A DNA stretch of 64,000 bases, taken from contig JAMXBD010002832.1 in assembly GCA_024138025.1 (NCBI GenBank), forward strand, positions 62,001 through 126,000. Direction: 5' to 3'. Source of the DNA: Combretum micranthum (lineage: Eukaryota; Streptophyta; Magnoliopsida; Myrtales; Combretaceae). Position numbers and translations under genes: made by a program. This document shows positions 42,045 through 56,263 of the stretch, piece by piece; position 1 is the stretch's first letter, and every line of letters starts with the position of its first letter. The notes under the pieces are model-generated. The model saw only the letters and a program-made list of their open reading frames with translations, did not search any database and was not told where the DNA came from.

Positions 42045-45000
42045 GTCTAGTCCCATTTCCACTTAGAGATTGGCAATGGCTTTAGTAATCCTCTTAGTCT
42101 CTAATGTTCTACCTTCACTCACTAGCACACAACACACTTCATTACAAAATATGCAACATCATGCTTCATCACTTGACACTAAAAATAACTCTTCAAATTT
42201 TGGTACGTCTTTGTACCTCTAGGATGTACGATATAACCAAAAGAGTGAACTTCACTCATAATGTCCTATAAAAGCTTTGCAGGGACACGTAATCTTCCTT
42301 TTATGCAGATAACACCATCACCATCAACTTGAAAATCCCAATGTTTCTCAATTTGCATCTATTATTTCATTTACTATGAGGTGGCATTATGCTACCATGC
42401 TTCCGTAATCTTTTCCACAATGGTTGGACCAACCACTAAATCTAGCATCTTAATGTCAATCTCATGCAAGTGAGTTCAATATTTAACCTCTCAAATTTCC
42501 GAAGAAACTTTTGCTAGTTAGTGACCAATAAATGATGCAATTCAATAAATTAAACAACATCTAATATAGTAACCATTTTATCCCCTTTTACTTCAATAAA
42601 TAAAACAATATATGATGTAATAACTAAAGAGAGAGGGAATGGAAAAATCAAGTCATGATATAGCAGTGTCCGGTCTGCTTCCCTATCACACAATTGTCTC
42701 CCAATGGAGGACTTTACACCACTTTATTTACTTCAAATAAAATTACTCCCTAGGAGCTAGAATACAATACCCTACATAAATAAACTCACTAACTAACAAG
42801 ACTTTTGCCTTTACAATGATTCCCTATCACACTAGATACAAGTCAATAACTTAAGGAATTCACGCAAGAAACTCTTATTCTGTGACTTACAAAGAATAGA
42901 AAACTAACACTTAATGACACTACACTTTTTACTCTCTCATAAGATGAAGCAAACTAACTACAAGGACAAGATTTTACGAGAGAGTAATATAAGGACGTTA
43001 ATTGCAACTTTAGAAATCTGCCCAATAACCGTTATTTATAAGTCTCTTCAAGAAATTTTGACATTAGACATTTTCACCTCAAAATTTTCCATGCATTAAA
43101 TATTTTAATTGCTAGTTTTTTGTCAATTAGCACCCAATCGCTACAAAACTAAACATAGAAACTCATGGACCATGGCGTCCTAACGCTAGTTCATTACACC
43201 ATGATCAGAAACATTCTAATCATGTAAAACATCATTGGCATCCTAGTCACCCTACGTCCAGAGGCTAATTGTGGTTCACATAATTAGAATCCTGATCATG
43301 CTAAATTCTAGATGCAATGCCTTGAGATGAATCTAACATCCAGACCCTAGCTCTAATAATTAGGTTTTGCAACATCACTAGAAAAAATTCAAGCATATAA
43401 ACTGCGCAAACATAATCATATCATGTCACAAGCACATTTGGTCAATCAAGTGTAACTTAATTCTATCAAATGAGTAATTATGTAATGTACTTCCTCATCA
43501 GAATCAACTTGAATCCTTCATTTCAACATTTTTTTTTTTTCTCTTAATCATCAATTATGTGTACAGCTTGATTCAATAGTATTATATTTTATTAAAGCAC
43601 GTATTTAATTTTTGCATATACATGTTGTATGCATACCAGCATTATTTAATCTAATATATTTTATTATAATATTCTATTCAATTCATTGTTATAAATTCAT
43701 AATTGACAAGTATTAACTATTGATGAAAAATACAAATAGAAAATTATCGAAATGTTAATATTGAATTAGGAAAAAATAATAATAAAGAAAAGAGAGTTGA
43801 AAAATAAAGCTTCTCCTACATTCATGTAATTAACAATGTTAAGGAATATATGTTCCATTTTGGGTTGGCCATTTCTAAATTTTGAAAGTCACCAGTTCCT
43901 TTTCAGAATAAAAGTTTTTCTTCATCCATTCTAAATTTCCAAATTATTATATAGAGCTAGAACAAACATAAATATTGGATAGGGTAGGGAGCTCTATTTT
44001 GACCAGCTCTACTAAAGTACAAACCCTTTCCCTCAAGCTTCGCTACCGCGTTATTCTTACAACTGTCTCTTCTTAACAAAACTTCATATCACATTGCATT
44101 TAATATCAACAAATCACTAATAAGATTGAGTAAATATCTACCAACGTCGTAAAATTGGTTGGATTATCGAATTTTTATTTGTATTATATTTATATTTGAT
44201 TTACATATGTAACTTATCTGTATAATATTAATATTATATATGTTTACTCTGTCTATGAGTAAAATTATCAACTCTTTATTGATATTTATTTCTTGACAAA
44301 TATGTAAACGATCAAAATATGAGGTCAAAATAGTATAAAACAAACAAACCAAATTATTAAAATATAAATTATACAATTATTACATTTCCAATGTCAAATC
44401 ATAGGCAATAAATACGATACTCTAGATGGCAAAAAAAATATATGATTCTCTCTCTCTCTATGTATAACTTAAAAACAAAGTTAAAATTACATTTATTAAT
44501 TATGATTTTCAAAAATATGTATTATGTCTAAATCACATTTCTGTATAAAATAAAAAATTATGTGCCTAATATAGCATTTTTATGATGATATTTATATAAT
44601 TATTTTTATATTATTCTTTTTTATATAAAATAATCCGATCATGGTAGTTTGATAAAAAGAAATATTTTGGTTTACCGCAATACCCAGACTGACTGAGACA
44701 TAGGCCCTGCAAGTGCCACCGAATTTTCAGTTGCATCTATAATCTTGTTTTGATAAAGAGAAATATTTTGATTCTGATGCACATATCAATAACAAACACT
44801 TAAATAATAATAATAATAATCCACATGTCAATAGTAAATACTTAGATGATGATGATGTTTCACATGTCAATAGCAAACACTTAAATAATAATAATAAAAG
44901 GAACCAATGGTCCTATAGTTTTTTAAAAAAACGATACTAAATTCGAATTCTTTTTTTTCGTTGTGATGATAAAAAATAATTAATAATAATATAGCAAAAC

Positions 45001-45256
45001 AGAATAATAGAACTAAACAGGATGACATTATCCATTCATTCCTTGAAATATGATTCAGCTGTACATTGAGGCGAATGGGGAAAAAAAATCAATCTATTGA
45101 TTGAAATAGAAATACTCCTAGGAAAAACTACAATTTCTGAAAAGAAGAGAAAAAAATAAAGCTGATAATATATATAGGGACGAAACTACTATAATGGTCC
45201 CTTCTTTCCTCTATTGGCCCTCTCTTCCTCATCTTGTAGTTTTTATAGACTGCTTT
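42045..45256. other. Gypsy integrase remnant and AT-rich intergenic sequence of copy 2
   Basis: 42045-42420 is the truncated counterpart of the integrase finger at 7190-7560. The rest is AT-rich without genes. A TC tract at 44447-44459 and AAT/GAT runs around 44803-44862 are present; the latter region is expanded relative to copy 1. Confidence 0.6.
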
Positions 45257-45466
45257 AAAAGTTAATCAGAAATCCTAATTTGGGATGGCTCTTACTCTGC
45301 AATCCGATGTGGCCTAAAGCAATCTGTCTCTAACTCTGTAAGAAAACAAAATCAAACCAATTAATCTCATTGGAATAGGGAAAAAAGATGAAACTCAAAG
45401 AATTAATGCAAGCAAGATTAGACAAATTACTGATTTAATTGAAATTAATTAAAGGAAAATTCGTAC

Positions 45467-46408
45467 CTTTTTATGATTAGCAACGACTTTGTAGCAAGCA
45501 GGAGTGATCGAATTCAACCAGAGGCCGGGGAACAAGAAGCCAAGTTGTTTCTGTACAGTTCGAGACCTTTTCTTCGGCCTCGTTGGAGGCTTCGACCCTG
45601 TTAAAGCAATGAAATCCTCTTCGATCTCTCCCTTCGTCAGTGGTATTGAAAGCTTCATCATCTTCTTCTTCGATTCCTCATTACTATTTGCCTCCGCTTT
45701 TGCTTCGCTTCGGTTTCGCTTCACCCTCGCAGTGGCGGAGGAAGACTCCCCTTTGTTCGAAGAAGGAGCAAGGCCAAGGCAGTTCCAACTATTAGGTGTC
45801 TTCGGCACCGACTTTCTCGGCCTCAGATTCCACACTCTCGATGCCAACTCTTTGGTTTCGGCCGCTGGGCAGGATTGATCTGCTGGAGATTGGACGACTT
45901 CAACTTGAGCATTGATCGGTGGCGACCGATTGTGTAGCTGATTAAATTCGTCATGGACCTTTGTTTTTAATTTGAATCGGAGCAAGATTTTTGATCTCTT
46001 ACTCGACGACATGGCTTTCTCAACCGAAAAGCCACTGACAACATCATTACCAGCAGTACCACCACCACCACCAATACCGCTTCCTCCTTTTTCTTCTTCT
46101 CTTTGATCCTTCTCCGATATCTCAATCTCTCCGGCAGTGGGGATCATCCCATCGGAGGAGGTGAGGGAATGATAGTTCTTTGGGGATGGACGGTGATGAT
46201 CGCGGCGGTGGTGATTGTCCTCCTTAACCTCGAACGGGTCTGGCTCAGCGTTTTTTATGACAGAATGATCGGCATCGGCAGCACGTTGGAGGGACTTATG
46301 AGAACGAATACGGTGGGGAGAAGTAGCGTGGTTCATTGACCACTTCGAATTGGTCAAAGAAAAGTTATGAAGAGCTTGAGGTATGGCGGAGAAGGCTGAG
46401 GATTCCAT
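45467..46408 (-). CDS. DUF1639 family protein, copy 2 (intact frame)
   Basis: An open frame from ATG at 46408 runs to a splice donor AAG/GTACGA at 45467. Reading through would add only VRIFL and a stop at 45449. A candidate acceptor (TTTTCTTACAG on the minus strand, near 45335) would give a short second exon. The protein (about 314 residues) begins MESSAFSAIPQALHNFSL and has a His/Arg-rich N-terminus, a Gly run and the motif WNLRPRKSVPKTPNSWN. Near the C-terminus is the family signature (residues about 277-299, RPKKRSRTVQKQLGFLFPGL) with YKVV. DUF1639 is a plant-specific family of unknown function; basic stretches suggest a nuclear location. Copy 1 is a pseudogene. Confidence 0.88.
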
Positions 46409-46880
46409 TGAAATATTTGCAATTGGTGTTTGAGTTTGATGTTGTGATTGCGTTTGGTGTGAATCCGACTAAGGAATTGAGTTAAACACCGTTTATTTTA
46501 CTCACTGTAAGATTTTCAGGGTCTAGGATGAGGATTGAATCAAACATGGAGGTTTTAGCTTCAGGGGTTCATATCGGTTCGTCCTTTTTCTTACTAATTG
46601 ATGCAGAAACAACAACAATAATTGCAATGGAGCTTTGATTTGATTGCGACAAAGAGAGGACAGAGAGAAAAGTAAAGAAGACAGGATCTTGGGCTTTATG
46701 ATTGAAAGAAGAGAATGGAATCAGCAAAATGAAGGATATTGGGAAGAAGGAGAGAAGAAGAAGAAAAGAAGGAGAAGAATGGTGTGGTATTAAAGAAATA
46801 GGAGAAGAGAGAGAAGGAGACAGTGCACCGTTGCCTAGCCTCTGTAGGTTTATGGGGAGAAAAGTGTTGTGTATTCTTGT

Positions 46881-46888
46881 TATTTATA
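46881..46888 (-). promoter_or_regulatory. Likely TATA box of the intact DUF1639 gene
   Basis: The minus strand reads CCTATAAATAACAAG about 470 bases upstream of the ATG, leaving a GA-rich leader. The equivalent place in copy 1 (near 29745) reads CATATAAAAAACAAG, so the box is changed there. Assigned from motif and position only. Confidence 0.45.
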
Positions 46889-46899
46889 GGTGAATTTTG

Positions 46900-48671
46900 A
46901 AGGGGTCTGAAGGGCTTGTCACCATGTTATTTGTCTCTTTTTTATCGTTTTACCCTTGTTTATTGCCTGTTTTGTATTTAATTCCATGTGCTTCTAAGTC
47001 TTTTACAAGTTTTTTCTTTTAAAATCACATTGGTAAGAATATTGAGTCGGAGCAGTCAATTAGAAAATTGTATAAAGGAAACAAGATAATGTTGCTTCCT
47101 ATATGTCATGCTTTAGACACGATGTAATTCAATTTATTAAGAAGGCAATTCATGGTGCTATGTAGGAGAAATTCTAATAATTTCCAATTAGGTTCATAAT
47201 ATATATATAAATCTTGGCTATGTATTTTTTATTTTAAGTTTCCTTTCTATTTCACATTTATATTTAATGGCAATGATATATAAAATAGCAAATGGAAACC
47301 ATTGCTGGAAAATAATAAATTCTGGGTAACTGCAAGGCAATAAGCAGTCATGTAATATTCCATTTTTTCATTCTTGATTGGTGAGTCCAGCTAATTGGAA
47401 GCGGTGTATATGGAAATTTGTCCAAATCTTGAACTCTTTTACAAGATTTGAATCATTCCATTGTGCGTATCTCCATTTAGATTATAAATCTTATGTAGGG
47501 TAAAATTAAAAACAAAACTGACATCTTGTTCCCTTTAAAAAAAATCTTCAGCTTGTTAAAATTGATAGTTTAGTCCTTAAAGAACTTTTGAAAAAATTCG
47601 AAGAAATCACATTCACTATTTCGTGAATATAATTTTTGAAAATTTTCTAAAAAAATAATATATTTTTTAAATTAAATTTCGACATACATAATTAGACATA
47701 AACTAAATTGTGTAATTCAAATGACACTTTAAAAAGTTGGACATTACAACTCATCAATCAATAAAGTTGTAATATAATTCTTATTATTAAGGAATGGAAG
47801 AGAGTTGTACTAAGATTTTCCTTTATTGATTTTTTATTTATATTAGGTATCCTAAAAAAAGATAATTCCAACATTGAATTGTTATTTAAAGGTACAAGAA
47901 AAAAATGGCTATTTAATGTTTTTTTTGTAATAGGGATTTATAATGGAATCTTTATTATGGTCAATTGAACGCCATAATAGCGATTTATAAGAAATAATGT
48001 TGTAATAGAATTGCAATTTGAACAAGTGGTAAATTTAAACATTTAGAAATAAATACAAATTCTGAATTCATTAAAGACAATAAAACAAACAATGATCTTA
48101 TATAAATGGCCTTTATTGCAATATGTGCTATTACTTTTTAATACGCATATGTATACATAAAACATTTTAAGTAATCTTATTAAGAGGATCATTTTGTCAT
48201 CTAATATTACACAATGGTTACCATACACAGCCTATTCAAATATATCATAGTCAACAATGTTGATTTTTTTTCCAAGTGAATCCCAAATATATTGGAATGA
48301 AAAACAAAATATACGAATAGCAACAAAAGTCAAAGAGGAGAAGACCATGGGAACATCATGCAATGTCAACAACAAAATTGCTCCTCTCCATAACCACATT
48401 AAAGATCGGCACTAATACGGAATCAATGCCTAAAATATGTGCCTCTAGCTCTAAGCTATTGGTAAAAAATGAATAATGTTAACTAGGCCTATTGAATAAC
48501 AAAGCCCAGCCTTTAATCTTTCCTTTACCCTAATACTCAATAACACTCTACCTCACTTTTCACTCATGTATCAGTCTCGATGTAAGACTCTCACTCCTTA
48601 TTGTATTGTTCTCTTTGTATTTTTCTTTCTATGTTAGGGTTTTAGACTAATGATTTTGTTCCTGTGTTTAT
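46900..48671. other. AT-rich intergenic sequence of copy 2, no gene seen
   Basis: Matches 29770-31520 of copy 1. Part of it (47080-47335) recurs a third time at 61680-61942. The only frames are short and not conserved between copies. Confidence 0.55.
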
Positions 48672-49089
48672 AGTGGATGCATGAGTGATTTTCGAGCTGC
48701 TCCTACTCCTAATGGCTCAACTAAGAGACATTCAAATAGTAAAATCGTGATATTCCCAGTTCCTTTTCATTTCATCTATTTATAGAAGGATTTATAACTA
48801 ATGTTTGTTACAAAACTGCTATCTTAGTTAGAAGATCCACTAGAGATATCACTCTAACCATATTCTATTACAAAACTATCAATTGTTGTAACTACATTCT
48901 TGTTCTTTCTTCTAGATCTGTAACTAAACTGTGCAACATAGTTTGAGAACAAGACTAGTGTCTTCCTTTGTCGTTGTTGTTATAGATGTATATTGTTGTC
49001 AGATGTAACAATAGGCTTACCCTCTTGAAAGAACATCTTGTCCTCAAGGTGAAAATTAGGATATTGTTGATGAAACCCTAAAAAATCCT

Positions 49090-50630
49090 CCCATGATGTA
49101 TTTTCCATAGGCAACCCTTGCTAATGGACTAATATATGAGATAGCCATCGTTGCTATAGCCAAACATGTCGTGTATCTAAAATAGCTAGGGCTTGGATTA
49201 CTAAGTGACCATTGAAAGCTTCTTGAGGTAAGTCCACTGAAGTCATAGGTTGACTAACAGCTTTTTTAAGAACTGAAATATGGAAAACATTTTGAATTTT
49301 GCCCCCCCTCTGGTAATCCAACTCATAAGCAGCTCCTCTAATTCATTTAGTGACTCGAAATAAGCCATAAAATTTCTTTGAAAGTTTAGAATATTTACCC
49401 CAATGAACTAAAATTTGTTTGTAATGCTGTAATTTTACAAACAAAAGATCATTGGGGTTAAAGTAACTATCAGTTCTATGTTGGTCAACAACCTTCTTCA
49501 TCCTTGCCTGAGCTTTCTCCAAATTAGTCCTCAGTTTAGCCAATAACTCATCCCTAGCAGACAAATCTAAGTCCACCGCTCAATGTTACATGTTCCTTTT
49601 GAATATAAAGGAAAGAGTAGAGAAGGTCGTCCATATACTAACTCAAATGGAGTGAACTAACTGCCTTGATGTACTGATGTATTCTATGAAAACCCTGCCC
49701 ATGGCAACATCAAAACCCTTTGGTATGGTGTATCCATTACAAAACATCTCAAATATTGCTGAATGATTCTATTCATGACCTTAGTTTGGCCATCAATTTG
49801 TAGATGATAGGCTGAACTACAGGTTAATTTAGTACCGCTCAATCAAAATAACTCCTTTTAGAACTTGCTCAAAAAATAGGGCACGATCTGAGACAATAGT
49901 CTTGGGAAATCCATGTAAACGAATAACCATCTAGTCAAATAGATTAGCAACTTAAGATGCTACAAAAAGAGTATCTAATGCCCTTAAATGGCAGTAATTC
50001 ATTAGTCTATCCACTGCAACCAATATTACTGTTTTACCTTGAGAATTTGGTAAACAAATAATGAAATCCATTGATAAATCCTCCTACACTTAAGCCGGAA
50101 TAGGTAAAGGTTCCAATAAACCTAAAGGAGCTTTTGTAGAATGCTTTACTTATTGATGTATTAAGCATCCTATAATATAATCAATTATTGTCTTCTTTGT
50201 GCCTTCTCAGAAAAATTGGGATGATAGATGATGTAAAGTCTTGGCAACATTAAAATGACCTCCCATAGGAGAGTAATGAAACTCAAAAAGTAGAATGGAA
50301 ATAAGCTGAGATGTAGGAACTAAAAAAATTTTGTTCCCAAAATAGAGAATTCCATTGATCTACTGCAAGGACCATTTCAACTGCACACTTAATGCCAACT
50401 TCTAAATAATTTCCTTGAACGCCGAATTAGAATGATATTCTTCTTTAAGTTTGATAATAAGATCAGCATAAGGAGAAGTAATAGCCAACATCTGTCCCTC
50501 AAATTGTCTTGATAAGCCATCTGCTACTTTGTTATCCATACAAGCTTTGTAAACAATGTTGTAGTGAAATCCCAAAAGTTTCACCAAACACTTTTGTCGA
50601 TCTGTTGTTTGAACCACTCCTATATCTGTC
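49090..50630 (-). pseudogene. Ty3/gypsy pol remnant (RNase H end, integrase, C-terminus)
   Basis: Minus strand, from 50617: VQTTDRQKCLVKLLGFHYNI, VYKACMDNKVADGLSRQFEG (end of RNase H). After many stops come integrase pieces. At 49343-49576: LSARDELLAKLRTNLEKAQA, RMKKVVDQHRTDSYFNPNDL, KLSKKFYGLFRV, the integrase C-terminal GPY/F-like region of a chromovirus-type gypsy. It is fuller than the deleted version in copy 1 (35190-35640). Confidence 0.72.
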
Positions 50631-50639
50631 CATTATTAA

Positions 50640-51170
50640 TAGTTAACTACCTTAGTGGTTAACCATTTTTTCTTTATTAATATTTTTAGTTTTCAGTTTT
50701 TAAACATTTAATTTAATGGTTGACTAAATGCTACGATTAATCATATTTTCAGTTGGTGCATAAAAAGTTAAACCCTTCTGTTTCATAATTACTTTCAGAA
50801 AATACAAATTAACTAGTTAAATATCACAATTACATTAAAAAATTGCAAATCAACAACTTAAATAACTGAAAACCAATAACAAATTAGGAATATAACATTA
50901 CATAAAATAAAACTTTATAGTCGTCTCATTTTTACAAATTACAACACAACAACAACATAATGACTAAAACATAAAAGTTCGAATTTTCAGTATTCTAACA
51001 GTTAACCATTAATCATTGGTTTCTTAATGTTACAAACCAAAACTAAAAACAAAAAATAAATAAATAAAAATCGTGATCCTAAACTAAAACCAATGGACTC
51101 GTTAACCGTAGTTTTTCAATTTGTTTTTTGGTTTCGGTTCGGTTTTATTGATTATTTTGCCACCTAACCA
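50640..51170. repeat. Copy 2 of the AT-rich, possibly hAT-derived element
   Basis: Same organisation as 35640-36190. GTTAACCATTAATCATTGG on the right mirrors the left ATTAATAGTTAACTAC, and the end reads GGTTCGGTTTTATTGATTAT TTTGCC. Confidence 0.35.
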
Positions 51171-52638
51171 CATTTCATGGGTTAGGCTACAATCCTCTTA
51201 ACCTCTTCACACTTGATTCCTAGGTTATTCAACCATTAATAAGTTGTGATTTTATCACACGATCTACAACACGGGGCATGGCTATCAGCTCTTTGATTAG
51301 TGACTTCCATCAGTTTGGCACAATGCATTCCACAGTCTTAAGCACTGCCTATGGGATAGGGAGTGTCATTATTTGGTTATACTCTTTACCTACCTCCATC
51401 TTATCTTCCACTTTAATATAAATAAATCATACTCCCCTACAAAATGAATTAAATAGTTATGAAAGAAATCACTTTCATCTTCAATTGATGTAAACCCCTG
51501 AAATTTTCATAATTCTTAGAAAATAATCCAAGAAGTCTAACACAGAAACCGAAACCCCGAAAAATCAACCCAAGTTAAAACCAAATTCTAAATAAGGTCA
51601 AACATGAGAATTCTTAATCTTGAGAAAAAGAGAACCTCAAAACAAAATAGAAAATCTATTGGTTAATTTGACATCCGTACACCAATCAAATCATCTATTC
51701 GATTCCTAACACGCAAATTAAGAACATATCCAAATAACGCTCGTTAACGAAATACTAATATCTTAAATCCTTCGGTGAATTTTAGAATAAAAAATTTCAA
51801 TTTTCACCAAAAGTCAAACTAAGTCAACCCCTAACCCTAAACTTGGTTAAACGATCCCGAAAGCTGAAAAATATTAAATAGTCGCAAGTAAAATGAGATA
51901 AACCATAGATGTTGAACTAAAAATATAATACGAACAAAACCCCAAAATTTTATGATCTTACGAATAACTCAACAAAACTAGAAGTCAAACCGAAACCCTA
52001 AAAGTCAACAAAGCTTACAATAAATCCTAGTGTTTAAGATCCGGCAATCCCGCACTCTTAAACCCTAAACAATGAAATGGAAATAATTGTTGATAATAGT
52101 TCGTAACAATATGGGGAAGCTTAAAAATATCATATTTGCAAAATTCTAGTGTCTTTCAGATAAGAACGGGATCAGTTTTCAAAAATCGTGCCCTGGTACA
52201 CCGGATGACAAAAATATTTCGTTAATATCAATAGACTCGTAAAAATATAAGGAATCCAAAAATATTAGTTTTATAATTTTTCGATAGCTAAAAATTACAG
52301 ATAACGCATTTATACACGTATTTTTATTACTACTGGTATTTTATTTTCTAGTTTACTATTCATAGTACTTTTCTACTATTCATTATTATTTCTCTATTTC
52401 TAGTTTTTCTACTACCTATTCTTACAGCTACATATCTATTTCTTACAATTTTCTTTTCCCATAAAAATTCTATAACACATATTACTAAACTTCTCTTACA
52501 CTTTTCTTCCGAAATTAATTTTTAATCACTCTTCTCTCTCCCCTCCCATTGTTGTCGTCCACCTCCATCTCTCTCTTCACTCTCAATTATTTTCTTTTTC
52601 AATTAATTTAATTACATGTAATTTTCACTCTAAAATTC

Positions 52639-52646
52639 TATAAATA
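52639..52646 (+). promoter_or_regulatory. TATA box of the giant LTR family
   Basis: TATAAATA followed by CTCC and a CT-rich stretch. The equivalent boxes are at 34285-34292 (minus) and 63487-63494 (plus), so it is conserved in all three copies and sets the transcriptional orientation. Confidence 0.55.
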
Positions 52647-54272
52647 CTCCTTTCCTCCTTCATTCTTTCACACAACTCATTTCATTACCAAAACTCTCCC
52701 AAAATCTCTCCACAAATCCTCTCTCCAAAATTTCTCTCTACCAAAACTCTCTTAAACCAATTCTTCACAAAAGTGCTTCTTTATACACAAATTATCTACC
52801 ACATATCACTACCCACATAATACCCTATTCATCTACCATCTTCATACCACATAAACACTTTAGGTAAACTTTTTCTAACCATTTATTTACCCATGTCATG
52901 TAACTTAACATGACTATGGTGTTATTTTGAAACTCATATGAGTAGTAAAAGCAACAACATGTTCATGTTTTGTTCTTGTACATGAAATTCAAATTTTATT
53001 ATGTTGTTATTATGTTCATATATTGATTTTATTATTGTTATTATGCTAATTTCTTATTCATATCTAATTAAATATATTTATGTATTTATATATAATCTTT
53101 AGAGCATATAAGCTCACTTGTTATTTTTTTAATTTCATGCTTTGCAATTTATTTATTTCATGCTATTTTAAGACTAGTCTTTCTAATCTTAGACTTGTCC
53201 ATATCAAGTCAAAACAACTATTTCTTTCTTTTCTTTTCTTTATTATTTTTTGGACTAATCTATTCTTAGTCCTGGGATGCCTTGATGAAGCTAAGGCTCC
53301 CAATACTTGACCGGGATATCTTGATAAGGCTAAGGTTCTCAATACTTGATATTTTTATTATCTTGCTTATTATTATTTGTTTTTAGTATTTTCTCATATT
53401 CTTATTATTTTACATGCTTATAGTACTTGCATCTACATAATGATAATGTCTCAACTAAATTTAAAATTAGAATTTTTCTTTAATAAAGGAACTTGAAACC
53501 AAATTTTCTATTATGAGGCTTATTATTAAATAATGGAGTTATTATCAACAACATAGAAATGGAGTAATACAAGGTCTCTCAAAGTTTTCTCAAATAACAA
53601 AAGATAGCTTTACCAAGGAAATATAAGAAATAAATACTTTCTTTTTATAATATGGTAACCTAAGTTTTCGTAAAATAATTTGTTAGTTTTCAAAGTTTTC
53701 ACAAAACGCTTGAGATTAAACTCTTTTCAACTCCATAACAAAACTAAGAAGCAAACTAATTTTCAAAGTTAAGATAAAATCAACTCATAAAGTTATAAAC
53801 CCACTTAGGAAAATAATGATTTTTAAGAAGGAACTTATTTTCAAAGAATATAAATATGATAAGATCAAAAACAAAGGATTTTATCAATAAAAGGATTCTT
53901 TTCAAATAAAATTTATAGAGGAAATAAAAGACCAAGTTTTAGAAAACAAGAACTTATATTTCAAACAAAAAATATAAAAAGAAAAGACTCATTTTCTAAA
54001 ACCATTCTAACTGCAAATTTATAAATAGGTTATTAACAACTTAATACACTTTTGATAACTTTGATCTTTCATCACTAGAAGTAAAAATTATAAAGACCAA
54101 AGTTAAAGGAAAATTTACTTATTTTGGGAAAAAGAAATGAGGAAAATAAAATAAGAATATACTCATTTTAATAACCTAGGAAAATATAAAGTTTATTCAA
54201 AATACTTGAAAAGAAATTTTAGAATTTTTGCATATAAAGTGAGCTTATTTATATTCTAAAGGGATTTATCAA

Positions 54273-54274
54273 TG

Positions 54275-54302
<28 letters not shown>
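54273..54302. repeat. (AT)n microsatellite
   Basis: About fifteen AT units within the solo LTR; absent from the related element in copy 1. Confidence 0.85.
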
Positions 54303-54305
<3 letters not shown>

Positions 54306-56263
54306 ATTAAAGGATTTTTGAATGAAGGTGAGTTGAAAAATTATTTCGCAAAACCTAGAAATATTCGTTTTAAATCATACCTTACGTTTTCGGAACCTAA
54401 ATGACCTTATATGACAAAAATAACCTTATAAATGAATAGATCTTTTCGAATAGATAGAAAACGGTATATTATATGCGAAATTCCGAGTTAAAAAAGTTAT
54501 GGCCATTTTAAATTGGAATTTCATTATATACGATTTTGACAAACATAGTGAAATAGAATTAGAAAGTTTAAGTAGAATTTCTACGAAATACTCATCCCGG
54601 GTATTTCTTTTTCTAGGTAACGAATGATACAGATTACCCTTCTTGAGGATTTCTAAGACTAAGAAGATTGCAAAATGGACGAGTGAGTTATTCCTCTTAA
54701 TTTCGTTACATTGCTTGTGCTTGTAAAATAGTGGCATTAGTATACTAAGAAAAGATAAAAATGGATATGTATGGGGAACTCGGGGATATATATATGTGAT
54801 TCTATGCTTATGTGTGAAATGAAAATTAAGAATATTGCAACTTCAAATTGCCTATTTAAGTATTTTGTTTACTTACTTATATGGTTGCTTATTACTTGCC
54901 AAATTGATTGATCACCCCCTAATAAACCTTAATAAGGTTTGGATTAAAAAAATAAAACACTCATGTATAATATCCATCGAGTCACATCTCTTTCGGAAGG
55001 CTGCTACTCTTACGCATAGAGTTAGGATTGGCTGTTATCGTGGTAGGTCACGAGCCATGTTCCTTCCTAGAGAATCCAAATCACCTGGGAGAATGCGATT
55101 CTAGGTTTGGAGTCGAGGCAACTGAACGCTTTGAGTGGGGACCTGGGGACTAGCAGTAGAAGATTACAGATCTTCATCACCAATTCCCTAACATTCGATA
55201 CAGCGGAGTAAATCTGTTCTATATATGGTTTCCAGATAACTAATATATTTGTGTAATCACGTGATTATTGCATTGTATGCATAGCATATGTGTGAAAATT
55301 TAAATGAACTCGTTTGAAACCATGGTACGAATGAAAAGGAATACCTCACTAAGCTAGTTGTAAGCTTATATCCATAGTTTTGTTGAACAGGTATAGTAGC
55401 TTTAATCAAATATCATGACATTAAGGAAGTCATGGGAGGATATTAAACTTGTATGAAGGCAATGGGAACATAAGATGAAGTTATTTTGTAAGGTTCCTTA
55501 TATGTTAGTATTTTGGGAATTTCTAAAAAGTGTATTTATTTTGATTTGAAAACAATAGAGGGATATACCCCTAAGAATTGTAATTTACCATGTTCATGTT
55601 TTATGTTAAGTATCCTCCATGCCTTGTTACTTAATTATTATCAATGTAAATTGCGATACTCCGATGCGTTCCCTTGGTTGTGATGTACGCCTTGTACATG
55701 ATATTGAATCCTTGCGTGACTGAGGTAGTCATTCTTAGGCTTTAGTATTGTGTTCGGCGGACTGCCACGTTTAGGGTACCCCTCGGGGCGTGACAATTGA
55801 TTCCTCACACAATACTTATTGAACTAATATTTGTATTCCTTTACCTCTAGCTTATGTAATAGGACCAATCGATCCATGATTCCTATCATCTCCCCCAGGT
55901 TCATGAAGATTGGCCCCCTAATCATTTACAGACTTTACTATTCTGCATGGACCATCAGTTCGAAGAGTTAACTTCTATCCCCTCTTCCCAAAAAACCTAT
56001 CCTTCTTGAGGTAAACCTATACTAAATCTCTAGGCTAAAACACAACCCATTGTCTTCCCCTATCCTTACTCTGTTTGATTTTTTTTTTTTCAATTGAAAA
56101 TGATCAAAAAACCTTAGTGTCGATGTTGTTGGACCTAGACTAACCTGGTCTGTTTAACCCGATTCAATCAGAATAGGCATCAAATGTAAGCTGATCCATG
56201 CATTTAGCCCGACTTACATCAACTTGGATTGGTCCACTCAAACCTGGCATGGAAGAAAAAAAA

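Larger units (their letters stand above)
51489..55795 (+). mobile_element. Giant solo LTR (4307 bp) with 5-bp target duplication
   Basis: Begins TGTAAACCCCTG and ends GGGGCGTGACA, flanked by ATTGA on both sides (51484-51488 and 55796-55800). Copy 1 has the single ATTGATTCCTCACAC empty site near 36510. It is the reverse-orientation relative of 31519-35002. TATAAATA at 52639-52646 is followed by a pyrimidine-rich leader, as expected for U3/R, which leaves about 3.1 kb of U5 or internal sequence without coding frames. A two-copy tandem repeat (GATGCCTTGATGAAGCTAAG type) is at about 53274-53350 and an (AT)n run at 54273-54302. Confidence 0.72.

Noticed and set aside
45449..45466. C-terminal VRIFL extension of the DUF1639 protein
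   Set aside because: It lies beyond a good splice donor (AAG/GTACGA, also kept in copy 1), so it is probably intron sequence.
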